This document shows positions 28,042-39,164 of a stretch of DNA of 64,000 nucleotides, one piece after another. Location of the stretch: contig OX439133.1 of NCBI GenBank assembly GCA_949318235.1, forward strand, positions 23,931,408-23,995,407, read 5' to 3'. This DNA comes from Ecdyonurus torrentis. Lineage: Eukaryota; Arthropoda; Insecta; Ephemeroptera; Heptageniidae. The translations under genes were made by a program, and so were the position numbers. Position 1 is the first letter of the stretch. Each line of letters opens with the position of its first letter. The notes below the pieces were generated by a model. It did no database searches. It saw only the letters and a program-made list of their open reading frames with translations, and was not told where the DNA came from.

Positions 28042-28503
28042 TGTATATGTTAGCATCAAAACCCGAAATTGACCCAAACTAGGTATTTTTGCTCATTTCG
28101 GCTTTTGGTTCGTCGCTTTTTGCCAAAACCCGGAATGCCAGTTTATTTCGGCTTTTGGTCACGAAATTTTGATCCATACTAGTTTTGAGCATTTCGCAAA
28201 AAGCAAAACCCGGTGTAAACATTTATATCTAGTTTTGGTCTTTGAATTTTGACCAGAACTAGTTGTGGTCAAAATAGAAAAATCAAAAGCCGAAAAATGA
28301 ACATTTCTCAACTCAGAATTTTATGCAATGATAAAAGACTATAATTATATCATAAATGCATAATTTTTTGGTATTATAATTGAGGCGTTAAAACAATATA
28401 TTTTATCATTTTACTTGAAATGTAAAATATATGTTTGACCTATTAATGGACCACTTGCAATGAGCGAACTTTTTAAAATAATTTGAAATTTTCTTAATGC
28501 ATT

Positions 28504-28548
<45 letters not shown>

Positions 28549-28975
28549 TGTTGCAAACATTTTATTGCAAGTGGTCCATTCAGTAATAGTAGTAATAGAG
28601 TATATTATGATTATTTTAATTGGCTACTTACGATTAAATGTAAATTAAGAGCTGTGTATAAAACCACTAACCATGTTCACTTATAATTTGCGCACCAACA
28701 ATATACGTGTGTTGTGAACTTTTTAAATTCAAACACTTTTTTATCCTGTTTCTAACGAATATTATGAAATTATAAACCATGTTTTCAGCACAGAGACAAA
28801 CAGTCAACTAAATATACGAACAAGAAATATTTTAAAATAAATCGTTATCACTGGATAAAGTAAGGTGGACTTGAACTTTGAACCAATATAAGGGAAATTA
28901 GTCATAACTCATAATATATCACTCTTATTGTAAATTAAAATAAATGTTTTTACTTTTTTTTATTTAATGTGTCGT

Positions 28976-29022
<47 letters not shown>

Positions 29023-29308
29023 CTTATCAGATAATTGAGTTGAGGAATGTTCATTTTTCGGCTTTTGATTTTTCTATTTTGACCACAACTAGTTCTGGTC
29101 AAAATTCAAAGACCAAAACTAGATATAAATGTTTACACCGGGTTTTGCTTTTTGCGAAATGCTCAAAACTAGTATGGGTCAAAATTTCGTGACCAAAAGC
29201 CGAAATAAACTGGCATTCCGGGTTTTGGCAAAAAGCGACGAACCAAAAGCCGGAATGAGCAAAAATACCTAGTTTGGGTCAATTTCGGGTTTTGATGCTA
29301 ACATATAT
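28042..29308 (+). mobile_element. Foldback element H, copy 1
   Basis: The ~270-bp terminal inverted repeats are at 28042-28312 and 29037-29308. The outer end is TATATGTTAGCATCAAAACC and its mirror GGTTTTGATGCTAACATATA. Each TIR is a mosaic of short words: ATTTCGGCTTTTGGTC, CAAAACCCGG and ACTAGTTTTGG. The ~720-bp centre is AT-rich, non-coding, and carries a (CT)n tract (28979-29018) and a nested small TIR element. A second copy lies inverted at 39.2-40.5 kb. Confidence 0.85.
28448..28580. mobile_element. Small TIR element nested in H, copy 1
   Basis: AATGGACCACTTGCAATGAG at the left pairs with TTATTGCAAGTGGTCCATTC at the right. An expanded A39 run (about 28508-28546) fills the middle. The same element lies at the matching place in H copy 2, so it inserted before H duplicated. 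Confidence 0.75.
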
Positions 29309-29361
29309 ATTTTTATTTAGCCTTATTTTTTTATTATTATTTTAGGTAAACAATTTAACTA

Positions 29362-29667
29362 GAGGGTTTATGCGCATGACGTCAAATTAAATGCACTTGG
29401 ATGCCATAAAATTAATGAATAGCATTGCTCATCATAGGATATAGTTTTTAGCTATTTTCATTGGGAAATCGGTTAATATTTTGGTACAATTTTTTTTTTG
29501 TTACATACTTCAAACTTGAGATATTAATTCAACCTATTAACAGCAACAATGCTCTCAAAATATTGCTCAGTATTTTTAAACTCTCAAAATGAGTCATTTT
29601 CGAATGCGGCCCATGTTATTGAGTGATTTATTATAATAGCGTTGACTCTAACATGAATACAGCCTAT
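29362..29667 (+). mobile_element. TIR-A element, forward, diverged
   Basis: The left end is AGAGGGTTTATGCGCATGAC followed by GTCAAATTAAATGCAC. The right end is TCTAACATGAATACAGCCTA. Internal CATTGCTCATCATAGGATAT is at the expected place. Confidence 0.75.
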
Positions 29668-31518
29668 TGCAATGTAATTTTTTAAATTTATAATATATAT
29701 ATTATATTGAATTATGATAGACCTAAGATTTTATAAGTATTGTCATTTACAGTATCTCTGCTTGCAACTCAAAAAAATATAAAAAAAAATCCGGAGATCT
29801 GAAAAATGTTCTTCTTTTCCTTTAAAAATATTATTACTTTTTAATTATGAAGGATGAACTAAAAGAATTATTATATATATATATTTTTTTTTTCATTTTA
29901 GCACCTATCACTAATATTAATAACATAACAAAATAACTTTTTAATGAATAATATCAACTTTGTGTCACGATTAGAGGTGGACTCCTATTTATTATTAGTT
30001 ATCCCAATCATTTAGTATTATTACAATTTATATCTTCTACTTCTCCTTTTTTTTTCAGTACCTGTAATTAGCAGTAGATATTTTAGATTCATATTTTTAG
30101 TTGTTAATAATTACTCTTTCATGACGAAATTTGTGTGCCACAGTAAATATATTATTAAATTATTTATAACTATAATCTTTTCAACGGTTTATCAACACCT
30201 TATGCATTGAATCATTTTTATCCCTCAGATAACAATCTGTCTAGCTTCAAGCTGCAATAGACTGATGGAAATACTCGATTAATAACACAAAACACATTTA
30301 ATATTAATAACTAATCGTTTGACGTATAATAACAAAGAAATTCTAATGTAATAAATATATCTTTGTTTTAAAAATAACTAATTATTATTTGTGTTAAAAA
30401 ATTATAAGCATTTTACAGAAGCAAATATTGTATTTAAACATATTTAGAATAATTATAAAAAACAAAATTAAATAAAAAATATTTATTTAATATATTATTT
30501 ATTTTTATATCTCTAATTCATATACTTTATTTATACATAATAATAATATATACTGAAATAATATTAATAAAAAATAAATCTGTATACGTTTTAAATAATA
30601 TTTAAATAAATTAAAAAAGAGATTAAATTGTTTTCAAAATTAATGATAAAATATGATATATAAAAATAAATATACGATAATATAAAAATTAGTACACAGC
30701 AAACATTATGTTAATTGCAATTTGGCCCAACAATTTTTATTGTGTTTTACATGTTAGTAAAAGCTCAAATAAGTTTTTTTTTTTTTTTTTAATTTTGCCA
30801 TGAGAAGCAAAAAAAAAAAAAAAAAACTTTTATTGTATGAAGTAAATATCACTCTTAAAAACTATATTGAAAATATTAAAAAAATATATCATATGTTTGA
30901 AAAAAAAAATAATGACAATTAAAAAATACATTATCATAATGTTGTTTTTTCTTTCTATTATTTAGCATTATATATTTTTATTATTTATTGAATTGTTTAC
31001 AAAATCAGTTATAAAATTAATTACTGGAAGATTTTTTCATTGTAAAACGAATTTGATCACCCACAATTAAAACAAATTTAATGTAATGCAAGTTTTGAAT
31101 TATGTACGTATTATATAATAATTATGAACTACGTATATTATTTGAGTAAGAAAATATCTTGTGCTTTGAGTTGGTTTGTATAATGACAGGTGACAGGAAT
31201 ACATGTTACTCATTAGAAGTAGCGTTGACGCATGTTTTACACTAACACTGTTTGGAAGTGCCGAAATAGTTTATAAATATCTTTTGTTATACATTTTTAA
31301 TATACTTCAGTGTATTATACTGTACAATGAAAACTAATACTGGAAGTTTTTACATTTATAGCAATTTCTGCGATTTTTTTTTTTTAAATACTGCACTAAA
31401 ACTAAAAAAATTAAATGAATGGTTGATACACTACTACGTATTGAAGGCACCATTTAAATTTTTCATTTTCTATTTTTTTTTCTTTTTTATCTTTTCTTCA
31501 GTAAGAATCGTAGGAAAC
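29668..31518. other. Intron DNA, nothing recognised
   Basis: Very AT-rich. No convincing element boundary or exon; low-complexity A/T runs near 30778-30824. Confidence 0.5.
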
Positions 31519-31519
31519 T

Positions 31520-31588
31520 TGCTTAGGCAGTTCACAAAAACAATTATTATAGTTACAACACGCATTGATCTAGTCAAAATAACTTAAA
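31520..31588 (-). mobile_element. LINE 3' UTR fragment
   Basis: GGCAGTTCACAAAAACAATT, then AGTTACAACACGCATTGATC and TAGTCAAAATAAC, aligns with GGCAGTTCATAGTAACAATC, AGTTACAACAAGCATTGGTC and TTGTCAAATATAAC at 60130-60185. Only the UTR is left. Confidence 0.5.
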
Positions 31589-31890
31589 TGACTGTTTCGT
31601 AACGTAGTAACGACGGTAACGTTACATAATTATTTAGCAATGCTTCTTAACTAGGATTTTTTTTTTTTTTTTTTTTTGTACATATTTGCCAAATACATGC
31701 GGTACAAGTGTGTCTAACAAGTAACATGTATGAGTGTGTTTCATTTAAATTTCTCGCTTCTAACTCAAGACTTTAATTAGTTTGTTTTGTTTTTTTATCA
31801 AAATAAACACATTCAATGCTTTTCTAGTATGATTTTGTTCTTCATTATTTCCTCTTTTTTTAGGAAAAAAAAAAAGAGGTAATGATGCAA
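31589..31890. other. Intron DNA, nothing recognised
   Basis: AT-rich, with a T-rich run near 31658-31678 and an A-rich run at 31865-31876. No exon. Confidence 0.5.
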
Positions 31891-32104
31891 TGGAGGTTAT
31901 TGGTTTAGCGCGCGGGGAGATGCGGGGAAAGCTACGGGTCCTCTAATTTAACATTACGCTTATGGAGAAAAACACATTTTTTGCGATTTTTGAGAAAACT
32001 ACTCCACCGATTCCGGAGACATTTAAATGAGCAATACTAAGCATTCTTTTACATGTTTTAAACCATAGAAATTTTTGGAGAAAATTTTAAACCGATAACC
32101 TCTA
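31891..32104 (+). mobile_element. TIR-E element
   Basis: The left end is TGGAGGTTATTGGTTTAGCG and the right end TTTTAAACCGATAACCTCTA (inverted repeat about 17 bp). Inside are CGCGGGGAGATGCGGGGAAA, CTAATTTAACATTACGCTTA and TTTGAGAAAACTACTCCACC. Confidence 0.8.
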
Positions 32105-32359
32105 TTAAAAACTTAAGTATATGAAAGGAAGGTTCTCCTTATATTGTTTAGAGCTCTTTTGATTGGTTAAACTTTACGACCGATAACTTTTGTAAGTATA
32201 AGCATAACAGAAAATGTATTACATTTAATTTCATTATAAAAATAATATTAAATCGCTTTAAAAAAGTTTTTATTTCGCCTGTAAAATATTAAATTTATAC
32301 AATACAACCAGTTACAAAAAAAAAAAAAAAAAAAAAAAAACGATCACTGCACAAAAAAA

Positions 32360-32466
32360 AATGTAATAAGCTTTTATTGATTGGAATTGTTAATTATTTG
32401 ATCAATAAACATGCATTTTTATGAAACTCCCTTAACAATTCCAATTAGAAAAAGTTTATTGTTTAC
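32360..32466. mobile_element. Short palindromic element, about 105 bp
   Basis: GTAATAAGCTTTTATTGATT plus GGAATTGTTAA pairs with TTAACAATTCCAATTAGAAA plus AAGTTTATTGTTT. The loop is about 40 nt. No other copy seen. Confidence 0.55.
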
Positions 32467-33344
32467 AATATATTGTTTTACAAGTTTCAGTTTAATTACC
32501 TTACTATACGTACGCCTATCAGTGTTCTGTATGCTATCAGTGAGGCGCACGGTGAAAAAAAAAAGGTTCTCCTCATAAATACTATTCTTTAGCAATGCAA
32601 AATCATGTAAGAAATCAGTACAGAAATACCTACTTGAAAATATGTTTTACAGTGTATTTGATTATTTAGCAGTTAATAATGTTAAATATAAATAATCTTA
32701 AATAGGACATAACTTGCTATAAATTTAATTGTATTTTGTATGTATGATGTGTTTTGACTTGACTTGTTCTAATCTGTAACGACATGGAACGTAATAAAAT
32801 ATTATATCTTATGCTTTTCACGTTTCTATGAGAAAACCACTGCAATAAGACGGGAAACAGTTAAATAAGGGACAAGAGATACTTCTACCAATTTGGAAAA
32901 TTTTTAAGAATTTGTTCATCACCCGATAATTTCCATTGAAAAGTAAAGTTTTGTATTATTTTCCTGCTCACGAGTATATTTGACGTGACCATACATACAT
33001 ACGTAAAGTTCATTGATATTGGTGATGCTCACAATGTATTATTGTGTAATGTTTAGGCATGCCGCCAACTTGAGAAGTGAACAATATTTTTAAACCTCAT
33101 GACGTCATGCTTACACCTGGGTAGATGTTTTGGGCGATATTTTTATTTATATCGATAATATTTAAAAATGAATATTAATTCATATTAGTGTTAAATTAGA
33201 TTTTATCTTTTACTGTTAGAAAATATCAACGTTTTTTTTTTTTTTTTTTTTTTTTTTTTAGTTTTTAAAGCTTTGAAATCTCAATGCACTTAAATTTTGT
33301 TCTCTCTTTCAGATAATGATATTAAGGAATATGAGATTTAACAA
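32467..33344. other. Intron DNA, nothing firm
   Basis: It includes a T-rich run (33232-33259) and a GC-richer patch GGCATGCCGCCAACTTGAGA near 33060 with a TGACGTCAT word at 33100. A 27-nt pseudo-exon is described among rejected items. Confidence 0.45.
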
Positions 33345-33704
33345 CTTAAAGAGGAAGTTCAGGGGTTATAACTTTGGCTTCTTCAATGTTAGATAATGAG
33401 AACAACTGTTCATAAACTCATGTATAGTATAACGATCCAAAACCCTTCTGCAGCGCCGCTAACTCGTGATCATCCTGCGAGATAATGCAACTTATCCCGT
33501 ATCTTTTGAGTCATAGTTACGGCTTTACTCTAAAAAATGTTGTAGCAGGTTGCATATCTCGCAGGATGTGCACTAGTTTACGGAACTACCATGGGCACCA
33601 TGGGCTAACGAAAGGGCTTTGAGTTATCATACAGTTATGTGAACCAATGAACAGTCCTTCTCATTATCTAACCATGTTGTAAGCCCTGAACTTTCTCTTT
33701 AAGG
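33345..33704. mobile_element. Palindromic element of about 360 bp
   Basis: TAAAGAGGAAGTTCAGGGGT at the left pairs with AGCCCTGAACTTTCTCTTTA at the right. The arms continue through GTTAGATAATGAGAA, CTGTTCAT, TCCTGCGAGATA and TGCAAC to a centre near 33520. About 150 bp per arm with mismatches. No coding frame. Confidence 0.75.
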
Positions 33705-34538
33705 TAAGTACGTTACTTGCAAGCGTTTTTCTCCTTTATATCTGATTATAATATTTATCATAATTTTTACCATCATACAACGTCAGTTAAATGCCAATTC
33801 CAACTACAATCTTACGAAATACGGCAATATAAAGATTCGATTTTTACACGGAAAATAAAATCTACTTAAATTAAGCAAAAAGCTAGCATTAAAATGCTGT
33901 GTTTTGCAATAGAGACAGTCCTAACTGAGAATTAGTAGGGCGGTATGCTAGACCCGCTCCTACCTGCGCGCAGCATGGCATACCTTTCGGCCAGGAGAAA
34001 TAGACTCAGGTGAGGTGGGCTTGCAAACTCACCCCTAGTATATTTGAGTTAGCACTAATATACTAAATTTTAGAATTGGACCGCAAAATGGCGTACATGA
34101 GATTTTTTAAAATAATTCTGTGTAATAATTTAATTATTATAAAAAATAAACGTTGGTAATAATTGAAATATTCAATGAAATGAATAATTCCCGCGGTGGA
34201 TGTTCTTAGTTTATTATAATTGTATGCAAATATACTTTCATATAAATTACATAATTATAAATCATATCATAATTTGTTAGTAGCGGGGGACAGAGGACCA
34301 TTTTTTTTTCAATGCGTCGATCGGGTTTGGCTACCATAGGCCATATCGATGAATATCAAATATAATATACCATTGTGTTACTACATGCACGACTCATTTT
34401 GCACCTTATTTGACTGTGCGATTACTTCATTTTTATTTTTTATGTAAAATCGTCACTTATAATTCTATTTGCATGAAATACGCGGTAATTAAGACAGTTA
34501 AAGTATTTTTATAAATCTGATAGTTTAGAATTAATTAC

Positions 34539-34553
34539 CTTCTTCATGGTCTC
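34539..34553 (-). CDS. Candidate 15-nt microexon (ETMKK)
   Basis: On the minus strand a strong pyrimidine tract and acceptor (TTTCTCTATTTTTCAG|) is followed by 15 nt and then donor AAG|GTAATT. The 15 nt encode E-T-M-K-K in phase 0, so inclusion would preserve the frame between exon 1 and exon 2 and give ETMKK|LRRLVVGG. It lies inside the giant intron, between element-rich blocks. Short motifs like this arise by chance in AT-rich introns, and the donor is not full consensus, so this is a proposal only. Confidence 0.3.
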
Positions 34554-34674
34554 CTGAAAAATAGAGAAACGTGGCCATTTAAACGGAGATCGGCTGAATT
34601 TAGCAATGCTAGCTCCTAGTTCGCGGGAATACTAGATCGGCTCAGGCGAGTTAAGCACACCAGCGCTGGCAGTC

Positions 34675-34785
34675 AGGTGCCCCTCCTCCTGGATCTCAGG
34701 TGACATAAAAACTATACTGACTATAACTGACGCTAGGTACCGCTCCCCCTAGATCGCAGGTGGTATAAAATCTAGCGCTAGGGTT
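34675..34785 (+). repeat. Two-unit direct repeat with CAGGTG and TATAAAA
   Basis: CCCCTCCTCCTGGATCTCAG plus GTGACATAAAAACTA is followed about 68 bp later by CCGCTCCCCCTAGATCGCAG plus GTGGTATAAAATCTA. Each unit places an E-box CAGGTG just before an A-rich TATA-like word. Confidence 0.65.
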
Positions 34786-34908
34786 TTAGCGTCACTTATG
34801 CTAGAGATGCAGGCTACTCAGATCTTGCACGCATGTACTAGGGCGCGGGCTTATTTGCGTTAGTATACTAATCTACTTAAATTTAGCACATCTTTTTTTT
34901 CCGTGTAG

Positions 34909-35516
34909 GCTATAAACGTACCTGCGTGAAGATAAAAAATTTAAATATTTTAATTAAAATAAAAATAATAAGACACTTACTGCAAAATTTAAAATAGTTT
35001 TAGAAAACAGTTTCGTAATTTTTTTTTAAATGTTGTTTACTAAATTTAATGTTTATGTTTATATTTTTAAAAAAATAAAGTAAATATTTAAGAATTAGTA
35101 ATAAAATAAATATATATTATAAATAAACTATATAACAAAAATAGAAACATTGTTTTTATAAAAATCTTTATATAAACATTGGTATAGAATTGTTATTTCA
35201 CAATTATAATTTCGACTTCAACTTTCTACTATACAATTTCAATCTTTTGCTCGTATTTTCAATTTAATTTATTGAATTCAATACAATTTTCAAAACTAAA
35301 TAGTATATATACAGGCAATCTGCACACCCTATTGTCGAAAATAAACGAATTCTCCCCTATACAAGGAAGAATTGAAGAAGAAAATCAGTCTCTTATTGGA
35401 AAAATACTTTTTTTTTTTTGGTGTAACTTAATTTTCAAATATTTTACATACTTTTTCCTCCTTCAATAATTTTTACATGGCAAATTAATTTTTCACAGTA
35501 AATAATTAGAATTAAT
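34909..35516. other. Intron DNA, nothing recognised
   Basis: AT-rich. The plus-strand frame 35272-35469 has no family resemblance and no splice sites. Confidence 0.5.
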
Positions 35517-35872
35517 AATAATAATATTGATTTATTGAGAAAGAAAATTTGTCACAAAACATTGAAATTGCTCAAAAGGATAACTAAAAAGGCAAAGCCC
35601 ATCAAGTTAGTTATCCATGAAAGTAAAATAAAAAAAAGGTAAAAATACAACAAATTAGACATTATACATGTTTTTGAAACAAAGCTGCTGACATATCTTT
35701 AATGTTACAATTTAATTTATTATATAAACCAACGCTTCTAAGAAAAAACGAATCGCCAAACCCTTTCAAAAAACGAATCATTTGTAATAGTTGACGTTGA
35801 TTCTAGGTACAATAAACTCAGTAGAGTCGCTATTTCGCAATCTGGTGGATTTAGATCTAATAGGGCATAGCA
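35517..35872 (-). pseudogene. LINE reverse transcriptase C-terminal remnant and tail
   Basis: Read on the minus strand, a frame gives TRLRNSDSTEFIVPRINVNY, then a frameshift, then FLRSVGLYNKLN and DMSAALFQKHV. This follows the LINE RT C-terminal pattern (TR-L-R, P-R, F-R-S-V-x-L-Y-N-x-L). The 3' UTR follows with GATGGGCTTTGCCTTTTTAG and CAATAAATCAATATTATTAT at the end. Clearly dead. Confidence 0.7.
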
Positions 35873-36241
35873 ATAATAGAATTGATTATGTCTATGTATT
35901 TAAAAAAAAAAAAAAAAAACTTAATTAAAGATTTAAATAAAACTCCAGTTATTGTTAAAAAAAAGTTAGAGAGAAAAATGTATCTATGAATAATAATACA
36001 TTAATTAGTACTCTACTGTACTATTATAACTGAAAAAAATAATAATAATAATAAAAAATAAATAAATAAAACGACTATAGCGACTCAATACTGCACTGCA
36101 CATGCACATATACATAATATTGCTATCACCAAATAATTATCATAAAAAAAAATATTGAAATTACATTTCAATTATTAAAAGGTGTATAACCATTACATAT
36201 TAATGGTAATGCAATGTTCTTATTATAAAAAGCATGAATAA
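35873..36241. other. Intron DNA, nothing recognised
   Basis: A/T-rich with an A-rich run at 35903-35919. No exon. Confidence 0.5.
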
Positions 36242-36392
36242 TAAAGGAACAACTATTTTGAGGCTGACTAAAAGCGATTTCGCTAACATCCGCTTCCGTT
36301 TCTGCTTATAGCGCATGCGCAGTACGTCGAATCAGAAGCGGAAATGACCGAAATCGCTTATAGTCGGCCTCTAAACAGTTGTTCGTTTATTA
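36242..36392. mobile_element. TIR-C palindromic element, copy 2
   Basis: TAAAGGAACAACTATTTTGA at the left pairs with CTCTAAACAGTTGTTCGTTT at the right. The arms hold AAAAGCGATTTCG and CCGCTTCCGTTTC with their complements. The centre is TAGCGCATGCGCAGTA. Confidence 0.85.
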
Positions 36393-36422
36393 GTAAATAT
36401 ATGACAAGAGTATGTATAGCGT

Positions 36423-36550
36423 ATAGCTCTGGTCAGAAGTTTCTGAACGGGGCAGCGGCGGCCACTGCGTTTTCTCATAAAAATAACATATAGTGTGGTT
36501 ACGGGTTGCCTATGCAAATCTTTCGGGAACTTCTGGCCAGAGCTGTACAC
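36423..36550. mobile_element. Short TIR element, about 128 bp
   Basis: TAGCTCTGGTCAGAAGTTTC at the left and GAACTTCTGGCCAGAGCTGT at the right are inverted repeats of about 23 bp. The interior is GC-richer (GGGGCAGCGGCGGCC) and has no gene. It begins about 30 bp after TIR-C copy 2. Confidence 0.65.
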
Positions 36551-36764
36551 ACGACTGTCATAATATGTTTTAGTATTCAAATTCAGCGCGGTTTTTCCTG
36601 ATAAGTATAACATTGCAAATATGGTGCAAGTTTTAAAAATAGTAAAATATTATCTAAATCATTCGTACAGTATATTTTCAATGCTTACTCTTTGATACTG
36701 TATGTACGTATGATCTAATATCAACAACATTACGAGTTTTTTTGCTTTTTTCCGCGCTGCCTCG

Positions 36765-36985
36765 TAATTGACTAGCACTTCCAATAAGCACCATTAACCG
36801 CTTCTGTTTACTCAAAATGCGAAAAGGGAAGTGCTGGAAGAGGAAACCACGTGACGGTAAAGGTGTGAGAAAAGTTAATGCCAGCAGCAAGCTAGGTCTG
36901 AGCTACCTCCCACTTTTATCATCACGTGGTTGCTTCTTTTGGCACTTCCTTTTCAGCATTTTTAGTAAACATAAGCACTCAATCA
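36765..36985. mobile_element. Palindromic element with CCACGTGA arms
   Basis: TGTTTACTCAAAATGCGAAA, GGGAAGTGC and AACCACGTGACGGTAAAGGT (36806-36865) pair with the complement of 36918-36971, which reads TGTTTACTAAAAATGCTGAA, AGGAAGTGCC and AACCACGTGATGATAAAAGT. The open frames on both strands are explained by the palindrome. Confidence 0.7.
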
Positions 36986-38397
36986 CTAAACCTGTAGGTA
37001 CCAATATGTATTTTTGTATTTTATTTATCTATAATATACTATGCTTCATGTTAAATATAATACAGTATTTCACATTAAATAAAATAATAATAATAAAAAA
37101 ATAACGAAGATAAAAAAGTGTTTAAAAGATAAGCTACACAAAAGAAAAAGAAAAGAAAAAGAAAAAAAAAAACAGAAGAAGAAGCAGGAAGAAGGCTGAA
37201 ATGTTAACTATTCTCTACAACAAAGTAACTTCTCAACTTTACAGAAATAAATGTCCAATGCAAAATGACCAATTTACCACTATTTTATAGTTAAGCGATC
37301 TATCATTAACGTATTATATTATAAATTGCATTTTTTAAAATTTATTTATATTTTTTACGTGTATATAATATTCACTCGAGTATATTAAAAGTAAAATAGG
37401 TCACTCATTCATTTTGATTTCATTGTTTTTGTTCGTGATGAAAATTTTAATTTAATTAATGGATTTTATCATTATCATCATCACTTTATATTATTATTAT
37501 TATTTTCAATGTTATTTTCTAATCATGTGATCTCCATGCAGCTTCATTATTATATTATATATCAATATTATAGAACAATATAGTGAAAGAGGGCGTATAT
37601 AATAATACAATTATGCTGTTCGTATATAACATAATATACGGCATTATAATAATAGATCTATATTGAAAAGCAGTTTTTTTTATGTGCATCAATATAAATT
37701 GTTTCCCTTCATTTCATTTTAGTATTCATTGTAATTTGAAATTATGTAATATTATTATGCATTTTTTTTTATGATTTATTTTTAATTTCTTCTTTATCAC
37801 CTCCCCTCTTTCCAGAATAACTTAATGTTATGTTTAGATTTATCTATATTCACAGGATTTGTGGAAAAAACAAACTACAGTATAAGTAACTTTTTAAAAG
37901 GGTACATATTTTGATAAAATAAGTCTTTTAGTAATTTAGGTATAATGTGTACATTATTATTTATATTTAAACAATAATTGTTTACAAAATTTCATAACGA
38001 GACATAAAAATTCAAATAAATTTCATAAGGACACTAAAAAATTCTGTGTCCAATTAGACTGTCATTTTAAACGTTGACAAAACGCTTTTGTTTTCATTGT
38101 TTAATATATTTATAAATAAATACGAAGAAGTTAATACAATAATAATATGAATTAAGAAAGTAATGATTTTGATTTAAAATATTTGCAAACAGTAATGTAG
38201 AACTTACTACCGTATAATTAAATATCCTGCTTGAGTTGATCTGTATTGACGGAATAATCTGATATTTTTGCAAAGTATTCATTGCATTTAGAATTGTTGC
38301 TAAAAAAAATCTCCAGATTTCCAAGCAATGAAGAAGACTAAAAAATTTGAAGGAGTAATTTTATTTCATATTCAAAAAGAAGACATTGTCCTAGGAA
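36986..38397. other. Intron DNA, nothing recognised
   Basis: AT-rich, with an AAG-rich tract at 37139-37195. No exon or element. Confidence 0.5.
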
Positions 38398-38615
38398 TGG
38401 AGGTTATCGGTTTAGAGCGCGGGGAGACGCGGGGAAAGCTAAGGATCCCCTAATTTAACATTACGCTTAAGGGAAAAACACACACGTTTTTTTGCAATTT
38501 TTGAGAAAACTACCCCATCGATTTCGGAGAAATTTAAATGAGAAATACTAGATATACTTTTACGTGTTTTAAGCCATAGCCATTTTTAAGCATTTTTTTA
38601 AACCGATAACCTCCA
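38398..38615 (+). mobile_element. TIR-E element, best preserved copy
   Basis: The left end is TGGAGGTTATCGGTTTAGAG and the right end TTTTAAACCGATAACCTCCA, a 17-bp perfect inverted repeat. The interior is collinear with 31891-32104. Confidence 0.85.
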
Positions 38616-39108
38616 ATTGCAAGTTTCTAACTTATGAGTTTATTAATTTTTTTTAATTCGTAAAATTTCATCACACAACTTCTTTCCTATGTCCACGTGC
38701 ATAAGTTACTGCCCAAGAAGTGATTTTTCAATTTTCATACATTAAAATAATAATAATGACTAAAAAATTAAAAACTCACATATTTTAATCGATTCACAAT
38801 AATGTTCTTTTTTTTAAATATAAATAATAGTATTGCTTCATAATATCTGTGTATAGTCTTCTTCATTTGCTTTTATACTTTAAAGAAGATAAAAATGTCT
38901 AAAAAATAAAAATAATCTTCCTTGCGCTATTCACTTTCCTGGAATTTCCCTAACGAGTTTTTAATATTTACAAATATTTGCATAAGTACTAAAATAGACA
39001 TTGCAATATTTACTAAACAGTAAGATGTTTATTTAAAACCACGTGTGTACAGATTTTTACAACAGAGTTTACACGTGCGTGCTATTCCATTGATTGGAAA
39101 GTCCTTAC
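38616..39108. other. Intron DNA, nothing recognised
   Basis: AT-rich stretch between TIR-E and the candidate exon fragment. Confidence 0.5.
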
Positions 39109-39163
39109 CTGACGACAAGACAATGTTTTGACTGGGATTGGGATTGGTGTAGCACGATAACAC
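39109..39163 (-). CDS. Candidate exon fragment beside foldback element H
   Basis: The minus strand has the donor CGTCAG|GTAAGG at 39109. The frame that ends in phase 0 there reads CYRATPIPIPVKTLSCRQ and is open back into the neighbouring foldback element. Phase 0 agrees with exon 2. No good acceptor is visible in the short host segment: a CCCAG inside it would leave only 23 nt in the wrong phase for exon 1, and the next AG upstream is within the inserted element. It may be an exon whose acceptor was separated by the insertion, an exonised element edge, or chance. Confidence 0.22.
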
Positions 39164-39164
39164 A

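Larger units (their letters stand above)
33845..34908. mobile_element. ACACGGAAA-bounded GC-richer region, perhaps one large element
   Basis: The left boundary is TACACGGAAAATAAAATCTA and the right TCTTTTTTTTCCGTGTAG, an inverted 9-10-bp end. AATCTACTTAAATT then recurs near both ends, but in direct orientation. Two GC-richer blocks (33930-34040 and 34600-34860) flank a ~480-bp AT-rich middle that holds the candidate microexon. It may be one 1.06-kb element or two fragments of a related family. Confidence 0.4.

Noticed and set aside
32500..32526. 27-nt open segment between CATACAG| and AAG|GTAATT on the minus strand
   Set aside because: The frame and phase are fine, but it lies in a local near-repeat of CTATCAGTG and the AG has no close pyrimidine tract. 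It is likely chance.
36678..37104. Opposed open frames at 36.7-37.1 kb
   Set aside because: Both are explained by the CCACGTGA palindrome, which codes similar words on each strand.
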